Assembly (NCBI GenBank): GCA_964447445.1
Contig: CAYUSW010000007.1
Coordinates: forward strand, 1 to 63,804
Reading direction: 5' to 3'
DNA length: 63,804 nt
Source: CAIOGO01 sp964447445
GTDB lineage: Bacteria > Bipolaricaulota > Bipolaricaulia > UBA7950 > UBA9294
The notes below the pieces were generated by a model. The model worked only from the letters and a program-made list of their open reading frames with translations, did no database searches and was not told the origin of the DNA. Of the stretch, positions 24,621 through 33,077 are shown piece by piece; the stretch's first letter is position 1; the number at the start of each line of letters is the position of its first letter. The position numbers were made by a program, and so were the translations under genes.

Positions 24621-25939
24621 CGTGGCACCCGCGCGGCGCGCTGCGATGGCTGTATCCCGGCATGCGCGTGAAGCGCTGGCTGGCGCTTGCGTTTGTCTCA
24701 ATGGGCGCTCTTACGCTTGCCTTGCTCTATGCCTTCGGCATCGACCTGATGCGGTTTCTCTATCGCTCCTTCCCTCTGGCGCAACCTCTCCGGTACGCAC
24801 TGGCGGCGGTCGCGATCGCCGTCAGCGTTGCCGCGTTTCTCTACGCCATCCTGCGCCTCGTGCGGTCCGTCGCCCGCGGCGTTGCCCCCTCGTCGCACGA
24901 GAAGATGGCGGCCGCCGTCTATCGTACTCGCGTCCTCGAACGGGCTCCTCGAGTCGTTGCGATCGGCGGGGGAACTGGCCTTTCCACCCTGCTGCGCGGC
25001 CTCAAGCGCGTCACAGCGAACCTGAGCGCCATCGTCACGGTCACCGATGACGGAGGGAGCTCGGGACGGCTCCGCGATGAGATCGACATCCTGCCGCCCG
25101 GCGACGTGCGTAACTGCCTGCTGGCGCTTGCCGAAGACGAGTCACAGCTGTCCGACTACTTCCAGCACCGCTTTCCTTCGCCGCCGGAGTTGGCCGGCCA
25201 CTCTCTGGGCAACCTGATCCTGGTCGGCCTCGAGCAGGCGACGGGCAGCTTCGACCGAGCCATCGAGGCCATGAGCTACTTCCTCAATGTCCGCGGTCGC
25301 GTCCTGCCGGCGACGCTGACGAAGACCCACCTTGTCGCGCGGTTTGCGGACGGAGCCGTTGTCGAAGGCGAGTCGCGCATCGCGCAAGAGGGGCGAAGGA
25401 TCGAGCGCGTCTGGCTGTCGACATCGCCAGTGCCGGCCTACGACCGCGCTCTTGCCGCCATCGCGGAAGCGGACCTGATCGTGCTTGGCCCCGGCAGCCT
25501 GTTCACGAGTCTGGTCCCGAATCTGCTCGTCGATTCCATCGCCGACGCGCTCGAGCGGTCCGGCGCAGAGAAGGCCTTGGTCGCCAATCTGATGACCCAG
25601 CCGGGAGAGACCACGGGGTTCTCGCTGTCCGACCACCTCCGCGCCCTCGACGGATACATTCCCTTGCGGAGCTTCGACCTGCTCATCGTCAACTCCGCTC
25701 GGCCGACGGAGCCCCTTCTGGCGGGGTACCGCAGCGAAGCGGCGGAGCCTGTCGTGGACGATCTGCCGACGCCGAACAGCTACGGCCTCACCGTCGTCCG
25801 GCAAGACCTGATCGGAGTCGCTGACCTGGCGGGAAAGACCACGGTCAAGCACGACCCCGACAAGCTGGCACGGGCTCTGGTTCACAATGCGCGGACCTTC
25901 GCCCGACGCGCCGGAGCCGAGGAGCTCGACGACGTGTAG
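24617..25939 (+). CDS. yvcK: YvcK/CofD-family gluconeogenesis factor with N-terminal membrane helices
   Basis: The 440-residue protein has two N-terminal hydrophobic helices (LALAFVSMGALTLALLYAFG and ALAAVAIAVSVAAFLYAIL), then a complete YvcK domain: VVAIGGGTGLSTLLRGLK, VTVTDDGGSSGRLRDEI, LPPGDVRNCLLAL, LAGHSLGNLILVGLEQ and ADLIVLGPGSLFTSLVPNLL. YvcK proteins bind UDP-sugars and affect carbon metabolism and cell shape. The membrane anchor occurs in some lineages and would place the domain at the cytoplasmic face. Start ATG overlaps the dnaE stop (ATGA). Confidence 0.9.
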   Translation: MTWHPRGALRWLYPGMRVKRWLALAFVSMGALTLALLYAFGIDLMRFLYRSFPLAQPLRYALAAVAIAVSVAAFLYAILRLVRSVARGVAPSSHEKMAAAVYRTRVLERAPRVVAIGGGTGLSTLLRGLKRVTANLSAIVTVTDDGGSSGRLRDEIDILPPGDVRNCLLALAEDESQLSDYFQHRFPSPPELAGHSLGNLILVGLEQATGSFDRAIEAMSYFLNVRGRVLPATLTKTHLVARFADGAVVEGESRIAQEGRRIERVWLSTSPVPAYDRALAAIAEADLIVLGPGSLFTSLVPNLLVDSIADALERSGAEKALVANLMTQPGETTGFSLSDHLRALDGYIPLRSFDLLIVNSARPTEPLLAGYRSEAAEPVVDDLPTPNSYGLTVVRQDLIGVADLAGKTTVKHDPDKLARALVHNARTFARRAGAEELDDV

Positions 25940-25945
25940 AGCGCC

Positions 25946-27406
25946 TTATCCTTTGATGACAACCATCGGCCGCAGGCGCGCCACAATCTTGTTGAGGCCT
26001 GCGTCCCGCGCCGCGGCCACGACGCGCTCCACGTCCTTGTACGCTCCTGGGGCTTCCTCGGCGATGCCGCGCGCACTGTGCGCGAGAACGCAGATGCCGT
26101 CCTTTCGGAGCCCTGAGATGACGTCGTCTCCCCAGAACCTCTTTGCGGCCTTCTTGCGCGACAGCGCGCGGCCCGCGCCGTGAATGCCGCTGCCGAAGGT
26201 CCTCTCCATTCCAAGCGCCGTTCCCCGCATCACGTACGACGCTGTGCCCATCGTTCCGCCGACCAGAATCGGGTGTCCCACGTGGCGGTAGGCCGACGGG
26301 ATCTCCGGGTGGTTGGGGCCGAACGCGCGCGTTGCGCCTTTGCGGTGAACGAGCAGCGACCGCCTCTTGCCCTCGACCTCGTGTTCCTCCAGTTTCGCGT
26401 TGTTGTGCCCAATGTCGTAGATGGTCCGGACCTCGGCAGCCTCGAGGCCGCAGGTCCGATGCAGGGAGCCGCGCACGAGGTGGGCGATCATCTGCCGGTT
26501 CGCGAAGGCGCAGTTCGCGCCGCTGGCGATCGCGGCAAGGTACTTGCGGCCCTCGGGGCTCTTGATCGGCGCGCAGACCATCTCCTGGTCCGGAATCGTG
26601 ATCCCGTACTTCGCACTGGCGGCGCCCAGCTCCTTCAGATAGTCCTGACCCACTTGATGACCCAACGCGCGGGACCCCGTGTGGATGGCGACGACGACCT
26701 GGCCCTCGCTCAGTCCGTACGCCTGTGCTGCCAGAGCATCGACGACGCGCTCGACGTACTGCAGTTCCACGTAGTGGTTTCCGGAACCGAGGGATCCCAC
26801 CTGGTTGAACTCGCGCTGCTTCGCCAGCGGACTCACCGCGCCGGGATCCGCTCCCTGCATCCGGCCTCCTTCCTCGGTGAACGTGAGGTCTTCCGGCAGC
26901 CCGTGTCCGAGTCGTACCACGTAGGCGGCTCCGTCTTCCAGCACATGATCGATCTCTGCTATCGACAGCCGCAGACTTCCCCCCGCCCCTAGGCCCGCGG
27001 GAACAGCACGAAACAGGGCCTCGCCGATGGACCTGAGGCGATTCGCGACGTCCTGGCGTCGGAGCGGCGTGCCGAGGAGGCGGACGCCGCAATTGATGTC
27101 GAACCCCACCCCCCCGACCACGGCAACACCCTCGTCGACGTCGAATGCCCCGACGCCGCCGATCGGGAAGCCGTAGCCGGGATGCACGTCCGGAAGTGCC
27201 AGCGCAGCGGACACGATCCCCGGCATCGAGGCAACGTGCTTCACCTGCCGGATCGCGCTCCACTGGGCGCCGTCGCCTTCTTCGTGCCGCAAGAGCTCGA
27301 TGGTCTCGCGATCCGCGTAGATCCTCCCCGGGACGCGCATCGCCTCGTGAGGAGGCAGCACCCACTCGACGTCTCCCACCTGCTCCAGGCGTTCGAATTC
27401 GCCCAT
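25946..27406 (-). CDS. rtcB: RtcB-type RNA ligase
   Basis: RtcB joins RNA 3'-phosphate or 2',3'-cyclic phosphate ends to 5'-OH ends using GTP and Mn2+. The 486-residue protein has DVHPGYGFPIGGVGAFDVD, the metal cysteine in VGGVGFDINCGVRLL, IHTGSRALGHQVGQDYL, the GANCAFANRQMIAHLVR segment, the catalytic guanylylated-His region (DIGHNNAKLEEHEVEG, VHRKGATRAF) and GTMGTASYVMRG. It starts ten bases after the archease gene ends, so it is the third gene of an RNA-repair operon. Confidence 0.95.
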   Translation of the reverse strand: MGEFERLEQVGDVEWVLPPHEAMRVPGRIYADRETIELLRHEEGDGAQWSAIRQVKHVASMPGIVSAALALPDVHPGYGFPIGGVGAFDVDEGVAVVGGVGFDINCGVRLLGTPLRRQDVANRLRSIGEALFRAVPAGLGAGGSLRLSIAEIDHVLEDGAAYVVRLGHGLPEDLTFTEEGGRMQGADPGAVSPLAKQREFNQVGSLGSGNHYVELQYVERVVDALAAQAYGLSEGQVVVAIHTGSRALGHQVGQDYLKELGAASAKYGITIPDQEMVCAPIKSPEGRKYLAAIASGANCAFANRQMIAHLVRGSLHRTCGLEAAEVRTIYDIGHNNAKLEEHEVEGKRRSLLVHRKGATRAFGPNHPEIPSAYRHVGHPILVGGTMGTASYVMRGTALGMERTFGSGIHGAGRALSRKKAAKRFWGDDVISGLRKDGICVLAHSARGIAEEAPGAYKDVERVVAAARDAGLNKIVARLRPMVVIKG

Positions 27407-27415
27407 GCTCTCACC

Positions 27416-27838
27416 TCACGTGTCGGCGACGTACTCGGCGAACCACGTCCCATTCTCGGTCCGGATGCGGAGTCCGAGGAGACTGATCCCCTTGACCTCC
27501 GATCGCGCCTCGTGCCGAACGGCATCAAGAGGCTCGCCCCAGGCGGTCCCGCCTAGCGTGACCGCCGAGCCTTCCTCGGTCACTCGGACATCGAATCGCG
27601 AGAAGACAAGGCCGGTGAGGTCCTTCTCGGCTACCAACGCGGCGAGCCAGTCGACCAACAAGAGTTCGACGGAGCTGTCTTGGAGCGAAAAGCCCTTCTG
27701 GACGATCGGCCGAACACGATCCAGACTGACCATCGCAGCCACCAGCGCGCGGGCCGCCTCAACGAAGGCCTCGTCCAGCGTCTCTCCCCACGCGCGGACC
27801 GCGAGGTCGGCCCTGTGGTCGAGGTACGCGAAGCCCAC
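27416..27838 (-). CDS. Archease
   Basis: Archease is the small chaperone-like activator that lets RtcB turn over. The 140-residue frame shows the family pattern: FAYLDHRADLAVRAWGETLD at the start, FVEAARALVAAMVS, VELLLVDWLAALVAEKD in the middle, and VKGISLLGLRIRTENG with WFAEYVADT at the end. I chose GTG 27838 (GGGAG seven bases upstream); the stop of thpR lies just before it. Linked thpR, archease and rtcB strongly support the identification. Confidence 0.88.
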   Translation of the reverse strand: MGFAYLDHRADLAVRAWGETLDEAFVEAARALVAAMVSLDRVRPIVQKGFSLQDSSVELLLVDWLAALVAEKDLTGLVFSRFDVRVTEEGSAVTLGGTAWGEPLDAVRHEARSEVKGISLLGLRIRTENGTWFAEYVADT

Positions 27839-27840
27839 GG

Positions 27841-28410
27841 CTACGCTCCCGTCTGCGCCGGGATTGGCGCCGAGAACAGAGGCGTGTACTGGGCTCCCCG
27901 CGGTGTCAACTCGCTCTGCATGAGCAGGATGCGGTCGGGTGAGCACTCCCGGGGCGGGAGTCCGCCAATCCCCACGACGACCTGCCGAAGCCGAGGGTCC
28001 GGAGCTCCCTTGAGCCTCGCGATCGTCGTATGCGCCACCGCGGGCTTCGGTTCCTCGGGAAACCCAAGCAGCGACAGATCTCGGTTGAGCGACCGGATCA
28101 GAGTCATGAAGCCCTGCGGGGTCTCGCCGCCTACCCAGAGCACGCGCGCCCGATCCAGCGAGGGGAAAGCCCCGATATCGCGTAGCGCGAGGGAGAACCT
28201 TCCACATTCCTCGGCTGCCCGCGCAGCGACACCTCTGAGATCCGCTGTTGCCAAGGGGTCGATCTCCCCGAGGAATCGCAGCGTGACGTGGTAGTTCTCG
28301 GGTTCGACCCACGACGCGGACATCCGCGTTTCTCGCCGAAGCCGATCCGCGGCCCGCGCGATCAGGGCCCGCAGGTCCGGGCCGAGCGGCAGGCAAAAGA
28401 AGGCTCGCAT
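27841..28410 (-). CDS. thpR: RNA 2',3'-cyclic phosphodiesterase (2H family)
   Basis: The 189-residue protein has the two H-x-T/S-x motifs of the 2H phosphoesterases: NYHVTLRFLGEID (about residue 40) and AHTTIARLKG (about residue 126), plus the typical start MRAFFCLPLG and end VLMQSEL-type segment ILLMQSELTPRGAQYTPL. It opens RNA 2',3'-cyclic phosphates and was formerly called 2'-5' RNA ligase. ATG 28410 follows AAGGAGGGGGA. It is the first gene of the thpR-archease-rtcB series. Confidence 0.92.
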   Translation of the reverse strand: MRAFFCLPLGPDLRALIARAADRLRRETRMSASWVEPENYHVTLRFLGEIDPLATADLRGVAARAAEECGRFSLALRDIGAFPSLDRARVLWVGGETPQGFMTLIRSLNRDLSLLGFPEEPKPAVAHTTIARLKGAPDPRLRQVVVGIGGLPPRECSPDRILLMQSELTPRGAQYTPLFSAPIPAQTGA

Positions 28411-28429
28411 GCTCCCCCTCCTTGCGTCC

Positions 28430-28435
28430 ATCATA
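28430..28435 (-). promoter_or_regulatory. Possible -10 box (TATGAT) for the RNA-repair operon
   Basis: On the minus strand TATGAT lies about 20 bases before the thpR ATG with AAGGAGG between. No -35 is convincing. Confidence 0.35.
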
Positions 28436-28466
28436 GCACGCCAGGGATGGCGGCTGGGAGAGCCGC

Positions 28467-28472
28467 TACAAT
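28467..28472 (+). promoter_or_regulatory. -10 box (TACAAT) for a leaderless transcript
   Basis: TACAAT ends six bases before ATG 28479 and there is no Shine-Dalgarno, so transcription would start on the start codon. It is back-to-back with the thpR promoter region. Confidence 0.5.
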
Positions 28473-28478
28473 TGCTCC

Positions 28479-31400
28479 ATGCGAAAGCCCTTGCGATGCG
28501 CCGCCCTCCAGTTTGCCCTCCTTGGGCTGTACGGAGTCGCTGCCGTCGCCGCGCAGTGGGTCGTCGCTCAGGATGGCACAGGGAGCTTCCGCTCGATTCA
28601 GGGGGGCATTTCCGCCGCAAGCTACGGCGATGTCGTCTACGTATCGCCCGGCATCTACGAAGAGCGGATCGCTCTCAAGGACGGGGTGCGCGTTGTCGGA
28701 TCCGGAGCCTTGGACACCGTCATTCGGTACGCCTATGGGTTCGAAGAGGTCGTGCGTGCGCATCAGATGAGCTCGGGCTCGCTGGAGGGGGTGACCGTGG
28801 AGCGCCTCGCCTCGGTGCTCCCCGGACCGGCGGTGCGCGTGGACTCGGCCTCCCTCGCGCTGGTCGATTGCATCGTTTCGGGAGGGCAGGACGCGGGCAT
28901 CGAAGTGACCGAAGTGACTTCCACGCTGTCGCTGCAAGGCACCCAAATCAAGGCGAACGCCGGACACGGCGTGCTCGTCCACCATGGCGCTCAGGCCTCT
29001 CTCGACAACTGCACGATCGAAGGGAACGGAGGCTCCGGCCTCCTCGTCGGGAGTGACGCTACCGCGCGGATCTCCGGCACGACGCTGGCCTCGAACGGTC
29101 GTTGTGGCCTGGCGGTGGAAGGCAACGCCCGTCTGGAGGTCAGCGACTCGTCGATCGGCTCTCATCCGCAGTGGGGTGTCTTGGCCCTCGGCGATGCCCA
29201 CATCTCCCTCGTCGATGTCGAGCTCATAGAGAACGGTGTCGGGGGCGTCCGAGTGGCAGGGACGACGGACGTCACCCTGACGCGGGTCTCCGTGTGGAGA
29301 GGCGGCGCGGGCATCGAAGCGTCCGGTGCCGTCGGCCTGACGGCCACGCGCCTCCGACTGGCGAGCGTAGCGGGCGACGGCGTCGCCCTCCTTGAGACTG
29401 CGTCGCTCGTCGCGGATCACGTCGAAGTGGTCGCCGCCGGCCGGCATGGAATCGTGCTGGACACGTCGGGTGAGGCGAGCCTATCTCTCTCGACCATCGT
29501 CGAATGCGGCGAGGACGGAATCCTGGTCCGCTCGGGACATCCAGACGTGCGGCAAACGATCCTCGCCTACAACCACGGCGCCGGAATCCGCGTCGACGCC
29601 TCGCAGAGCCCGCCGGCCGGAGCTTATCTGGCCTACAACGCCGTCTGGGAGAACGCCAGCGACTACGTCGGCGTCCTGCCTTCGGCGACCGACACGGCCG
29701 CGCCGCCGCAGTTCGTCGACCCGGAGCGGGGCGACCTCAGTCTGCTTCCAGGATCAGCATGCCTGGACGCGGGCCCCGCCTGGACGACGATTGGGTCCGG
29801 CGTGGACGCCGCATCCCAGTCGTACGCGTCGTTCGAACTCCTCCCGCAGATCACCGATGGCTGGCTCGGGGCGACGTGGCGGTCCAACATCCGCCTCGCG
29901 GCCTTTCCGGCGGGACTTGAGACCCTCACTGCAGAGTGCCGGTGGGCGAGCGAAGCGTTGCGCTTCGACCTCGGAGCATCCCTCCTCGGCCGGTGGGGGC
30001 GACGCGCCACGGCGCACCTCGAAGGGGCTCAGCGCTGGCCGAGCCAGGGCACAGAGAGCGGTGGGATCGCCCTCGCATACGGTGTAGACGGCGCGCTTGC
30101 CGGATCTCAGTCCTGGGCTTCTGCCTGGCTCGAGGCTGAGGTCGAGCGGGCGGGGTTTGTCGCGAGCGGGCGCGGTTCAGTGGCCTGGCCTGACCACGTC
30201 TGGACAGCCGACCTCACTGCGGGCCTCAGGGGGCCGCTTGACGTCGAGGTCTCCGCCGGTGCGACCGGGCTCTCGCTCCGCTCGCTGTTTGCTCTGGCGT
30301 GCGCAGAGGCCGATGTCGCCGGAGGAACGATGTCGCTAGATGGCAGGATCACGCTTCTGCCAACCCTCGAAGGAATGCTGGAGGCGGAGTGGGGACGCGA
30401 CACGCTGGCGTGGCAAGCTCGAGTTGCGTTCCAGCCAGCAAGCGACGCATGGGCCCTGTCAGCGTCCGTGCGCGACGCTGCGGTGCGCGTCGAGGGAAGA
30501 GCGCGTTTCGTCTCCGGCGCTGCCGCGGACGGCGACCTCTCCGTTGAATGGGGGGGTGCGCGGGCACGAGTTCGGGCGGGTCTTGCGTTGGACTCGGGCG
30601 GCGCTCGGGTGCGCGCCGGCCTCGAGGTCTCGCTCGACAGCCTGCTCCGCCGTCCCGCGAATGAACCTCCTGTGCCGGCCTTCCGGACGGCACCCCCGGA
30701 CCCCGAGGCCGGGAAGCCGGTGCGGTTCCTGGCTGACGAGTCCTCCGACGGCGACGGGGAGCTGCGCGAGATCTGGTGGGACTTCGGCGATGGCGCCGCC
30801 GCGGAAGGCCGCGAGGCGAGTCACGCGTACAGAGAGGCGGGAACCTACGAAGTCACTCTCACCGTGTCCGACGACGCAGGGGCCGTCGCGTCTCTGACGA
30901 CATCGGTCCGCATCTGGCCTGCTGATACCACCCCGGTGGCGGCCTTCTCGGCCTATCCTGTCTCAGCAAGCGGCATCCGGCTGCCGCGTCCGCTTCGCGA
31001 CGGCGATCTCCTGCGTCTCGACGCGGGCGACTCGTCCGATCCCGACGGTTTGGTCGCCGAGTACGCGTGGGACATCGGGGCCGACGGTTCGTTTGATGTG
31101 GTCTCGGCGGAGGCCGCCGCGACGGTCGGCCCTCTCCCGGCAGGGGCGTACCCGATGACGCTCCGCGTCCTCGACGACAGCGGCCGCTCAGACGCCGTCA
31201 TGCATGTGGTTGTGGTGGACAGGAGCGAGGCGCCGCAGAGTAGGTTCTCGTATACGCCGCCGACGCCGGCCGTGCGCGACCCCGTACGGTTCTCCGACCG
31301 ATCGACCGACACCGACGGCGCGATCACGTCGTGGGAGTGGAGCTTCGGGGATGGGGCCACCAGCCACGAGGAGAGCCCGGTTCACCGGTATGAGCGCGTC

Positions 31401-32795
31401 GGCCGCTACGACGTCGTCCTGCGCGTTACAGACGACGCCGGATTGAGTTCCTCCGTGACTCAACCTGTGGAGGTGTTAGCCGTCCCCGAAATCGCAGACG
31501 TCGGCAACGTGTGGGCCGTCCTCATCGGCATCTCGGATTACTCCGAGGTGAAGGACCTTCAGTATGCGGGGGCCGACGCAACCGCTATGGCGCGATGGCT
31601 GCTGGATTCCGCGGTTGAGCAGAGTCACATTCGGCTCCTCGTGGACCACGAGGGTCCTGAGAGCAGCTTGGGGGGGCTCGTTGCTCGCCGTGCCACGCTT
31701 GTCAATGTGCGCGAGGCGCTTGGCTGGGTGCGCCGCCTCGCCTTACCTGACGACCTCGTGCTCATCCATTTCTCGGGCCACGGCTTCCAGGGAGCGGACG
31801 ACGACGGCGACGAGAAGGACGGCGTGGATGAGTTCTTCGTGCTCTGGGACACCGTGAACGCAGCGAAAGAGGACACGGCGCTTCGCGATGACGAGTTCGG
31901 CGCGGCCGTCGATCGGATCGAATCGCAGCATGTCGTCATCTTCTTCGACGGCTGTTACTCGGGAGGTCTGTCGCGCAGCCTTCCGTCCTCGGCCCGGCCC
32001 GTCGTGGGGAAGCAAGATCTCTTCTCCGACTTCTCCGTCGAAGGCCGCCTCGTCTTCTCGGCCTCCTCGGAGTCCCAGGACGCCTTTGAGTCGGACGAGC
32101 TCCAGCACGGAATCTTCTCCTACTACGTGTTGGAGGGTCTGCGCGGGCGCGCTGACTCGACGGGAGATGCCCGAGTCACGGCCTGGGAGCTGTTCGAGTA
32201 CGTCGCGCAGAGGGTGCCCGAACGAGCACGGGTTGAGCGGAGCGCTCGGCAAGACCCGCAACTCCTGGGAGAGGGCGAAGTGCGCGTCCTTCTGGCTGCT
32301 GCCGCCGCCGCCCCGGTCGCGGACTTCAGCTACGAGCCCGGAGTGCCATTCGTAGGTGGAGCGATCCGGTTCGCCGACCAATCGAGCGGAGATCGGCCGC
32401 TTCGGTCCAGACGCTGGTTGTTCGGAGACGGAGCGGCCTCTGATGAGACCGATCCCACGTACGCCTACGAACGGCCCGGGCAGTACGCCGTCGAGCTTCG
32501 CGTGACAGACGTGTCAGGAGGACAGGCAGACGCCAAGCAGGTCCTGACGATCCGACCGGCGGGCGCTGTCGTCGTTGCGGATGCAGCGTCCGGGCGACTC
32601 GTCGTCTCACTGGGGAGCGAGAACGGAGTCAGGGTCGGCGATCGGTTCGAGATCCTCGGAGCAGAGACGAGCGAGGAGCCGCAGGCCGAGCTCGAGGTGG
32701 TCGAGCTCATTGAGAGAGGCATGTGTGCCTGCCTCCTCCTCCGCGGGGAACCTCCCGAGGTGGGAGTCAGCGTCCGGCTGCTAGCGCCCGGCTGA
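28479..32795 (+). CDS. Giant exported protein: beta-helix, PKD domains and caspase-like protease
   Basis: This 1438-residue protein begins with a signal peptide (CAALQFALLGLYGVAAVAAQ). Residues about 30-440 form a right-handed beta-helix, entered by DGTGSFRSIQGGISAASYGD and ending LSLLPGSACLDAGP. Residues about 450-725 are short alternating strands resembling a membrane-barrel pattern. PKD-type domains follow near 728-814, 817-914 (divergent) and 921-1000 (WWDFGDG, WEWSFGDG). Residues about 1008-1270 are a C14 caspase/metacaspase domain with His1101 in HFSGHGF and Cys1159 in FFDGCYSGG. A fourth PKD domain (1278-1359) and a small FlgT-C-like beta domain end it. It is probably a secreted or surface protease, perhaps cutting after basic residues as metacaspases do. 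The ATG has no Shine-Dalgarno but a TACAAT box six bases upstream. Confidence 0.85.
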   Translation: MRKPLRCAALQFALLGLYGVAAVAAQWVVAQDGTGSFRSIQGGISAASYGDVVYVSPGIYEERIALKDGVRVVGSGALDTVIRYAYGFEEVVRAHQMSSGSLEGVTVERLASVLPGPAVRVDSASLALVDCIVSGGQDAGIEVTEVTSTLSLQGTQIKANAGHGVLVHHGAQASLDNCTIEGNGGSGLLVGSDATARISGTTLASNGRCGLAVEGNARLEVSDSSIGSHPQWGVLALGDAHISLVDVELIENGVGGVRVAGTTDVTLTRVSVWRGGAGIEASGAVGLTATRLRLASVAGDGVALLETASLVADHVEVVAAGRHGIVLDTSGEASLSLSTIVECGEDGILVRSGHPDVRQTILAYNHGAGIRVDASQSPPAGAYLAYNAVWENASDYVGVLPSATDTAAPPQFVDPERGDLSLLPGSACLDAGPAWTTIGSGVDAASQSYASFELLPQITDGWLGATWRSNIRLAAFPAGLETLTAECRWASEALRFDLGASLLGRWGRRATAHLEGAQRWPSQGTESGGIALAYGVDGALAGSQSWASAWLEAEVERAGFVASGRGSVAWPDHVWTADLTAGLRGPLDVEVSAGATGLSLRSLFALACAEADVAGGTMSLDGRITLLPTLEGMLEAEWGRDTLAWQARVAFQPASDAWALSASVRDAAVRVEGRARFVSGAAADGDLSVEWGGARARVRAGLALDSGGARVRAGLEVSLDSLLRRPANEPPVPAFRTAPPDPEAGKPVRFLADESSDGDGELREIWWDFGDGAAAEGREASHAYREAGTYEVTLTVSDDAGAVASLTTSVRIWPADTTPVAAFSAYPVSASGIRLPRPLRDGDLLRLDAGDSSDPDGLVAEYAWDIGADGSFDVVSAEAAATVGPLPAGAYPMTLRVLDDSGRSDAVMHVVVVDRSEAPQSRFSYTPPTPAVRDPVRFSDRSTDTDGAITSWEWSFGDGATSHEESPVHRYERVGRYDVVLRVTDDAGLSSSVTQPVEVLAVPEIADVGNVWAVLIGISDYSEVKDLQYAGADATAMARWLLDSAVEQSHIRLLVDHEGPESSLGGLVARRATLVNVREALGWVRRLALPDDLVLIHFSGHGFQGADDDGDEKDGVDEFFVLWDTVNAAKEDTALRDDEFGAAVDRIESQHVVIFFDGCYSGGLSRSLPSSARPVVGKQDLFSDFSVEGRLVFSASSESQDAFESDELQHGIFSYYVLEGLRGRADSTGDARVTAWELFEYVAQRVPERARVERSARQDPQLLGEGEVRVLLAAAAAAPVADFSYEPGVPFVGGAIRFADQSSGDRPLRSRRWLFGDGAASDETDPTYAYERPGQYAVELRVTDVSGGQADAKQVLTIRPAGAVVVADAASGRLVVSLGSENGVRVGDRFEILGAETSEEPQAELEVVELIERGMCACLLLRGEPPEVGVSVRLLAPG

Positions 32796-33077
32796 GGAGT
32801 CAGGGTGCTCATCGATCGGCCGCGCTATCACGGGACCCGCGGCCCCCCGAGTCTGGCGCGATCCTCTCGCCCCGTGACGTCCAACGAGGGGCGGGAGCCC
32901 CGTGCTCCTGACAGATCGAGTCGTACGACCGTCTGCCCTGTGCCCCGCCGCCGACCGAAGACAACCAAGAGGCAGGGACGGCCGGACGTGGCCGGAGGGT
33001 GGTTCCCGGGCTTGTCCCTGGCCGGCACGCACGAGAACAAGACGCGGGCCGGCCAAACGAGGCCGAACGCCCCCGCC

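Noticed and set aside
25845..27365. 506-codon minus-strand open frame overlapping rtcB
   Set aside because: It is a different frame of the rtcB strand, arginine- and glycine-rich with no domain; a high-GC shadow of a certain gene.
28290..28310. GGTTCGACCC, resembling a tRNA T-loop
   Set aside because: It lies inside thpR and no cloverleaf arms surround it. I found no other tRNA-like structure in the window.
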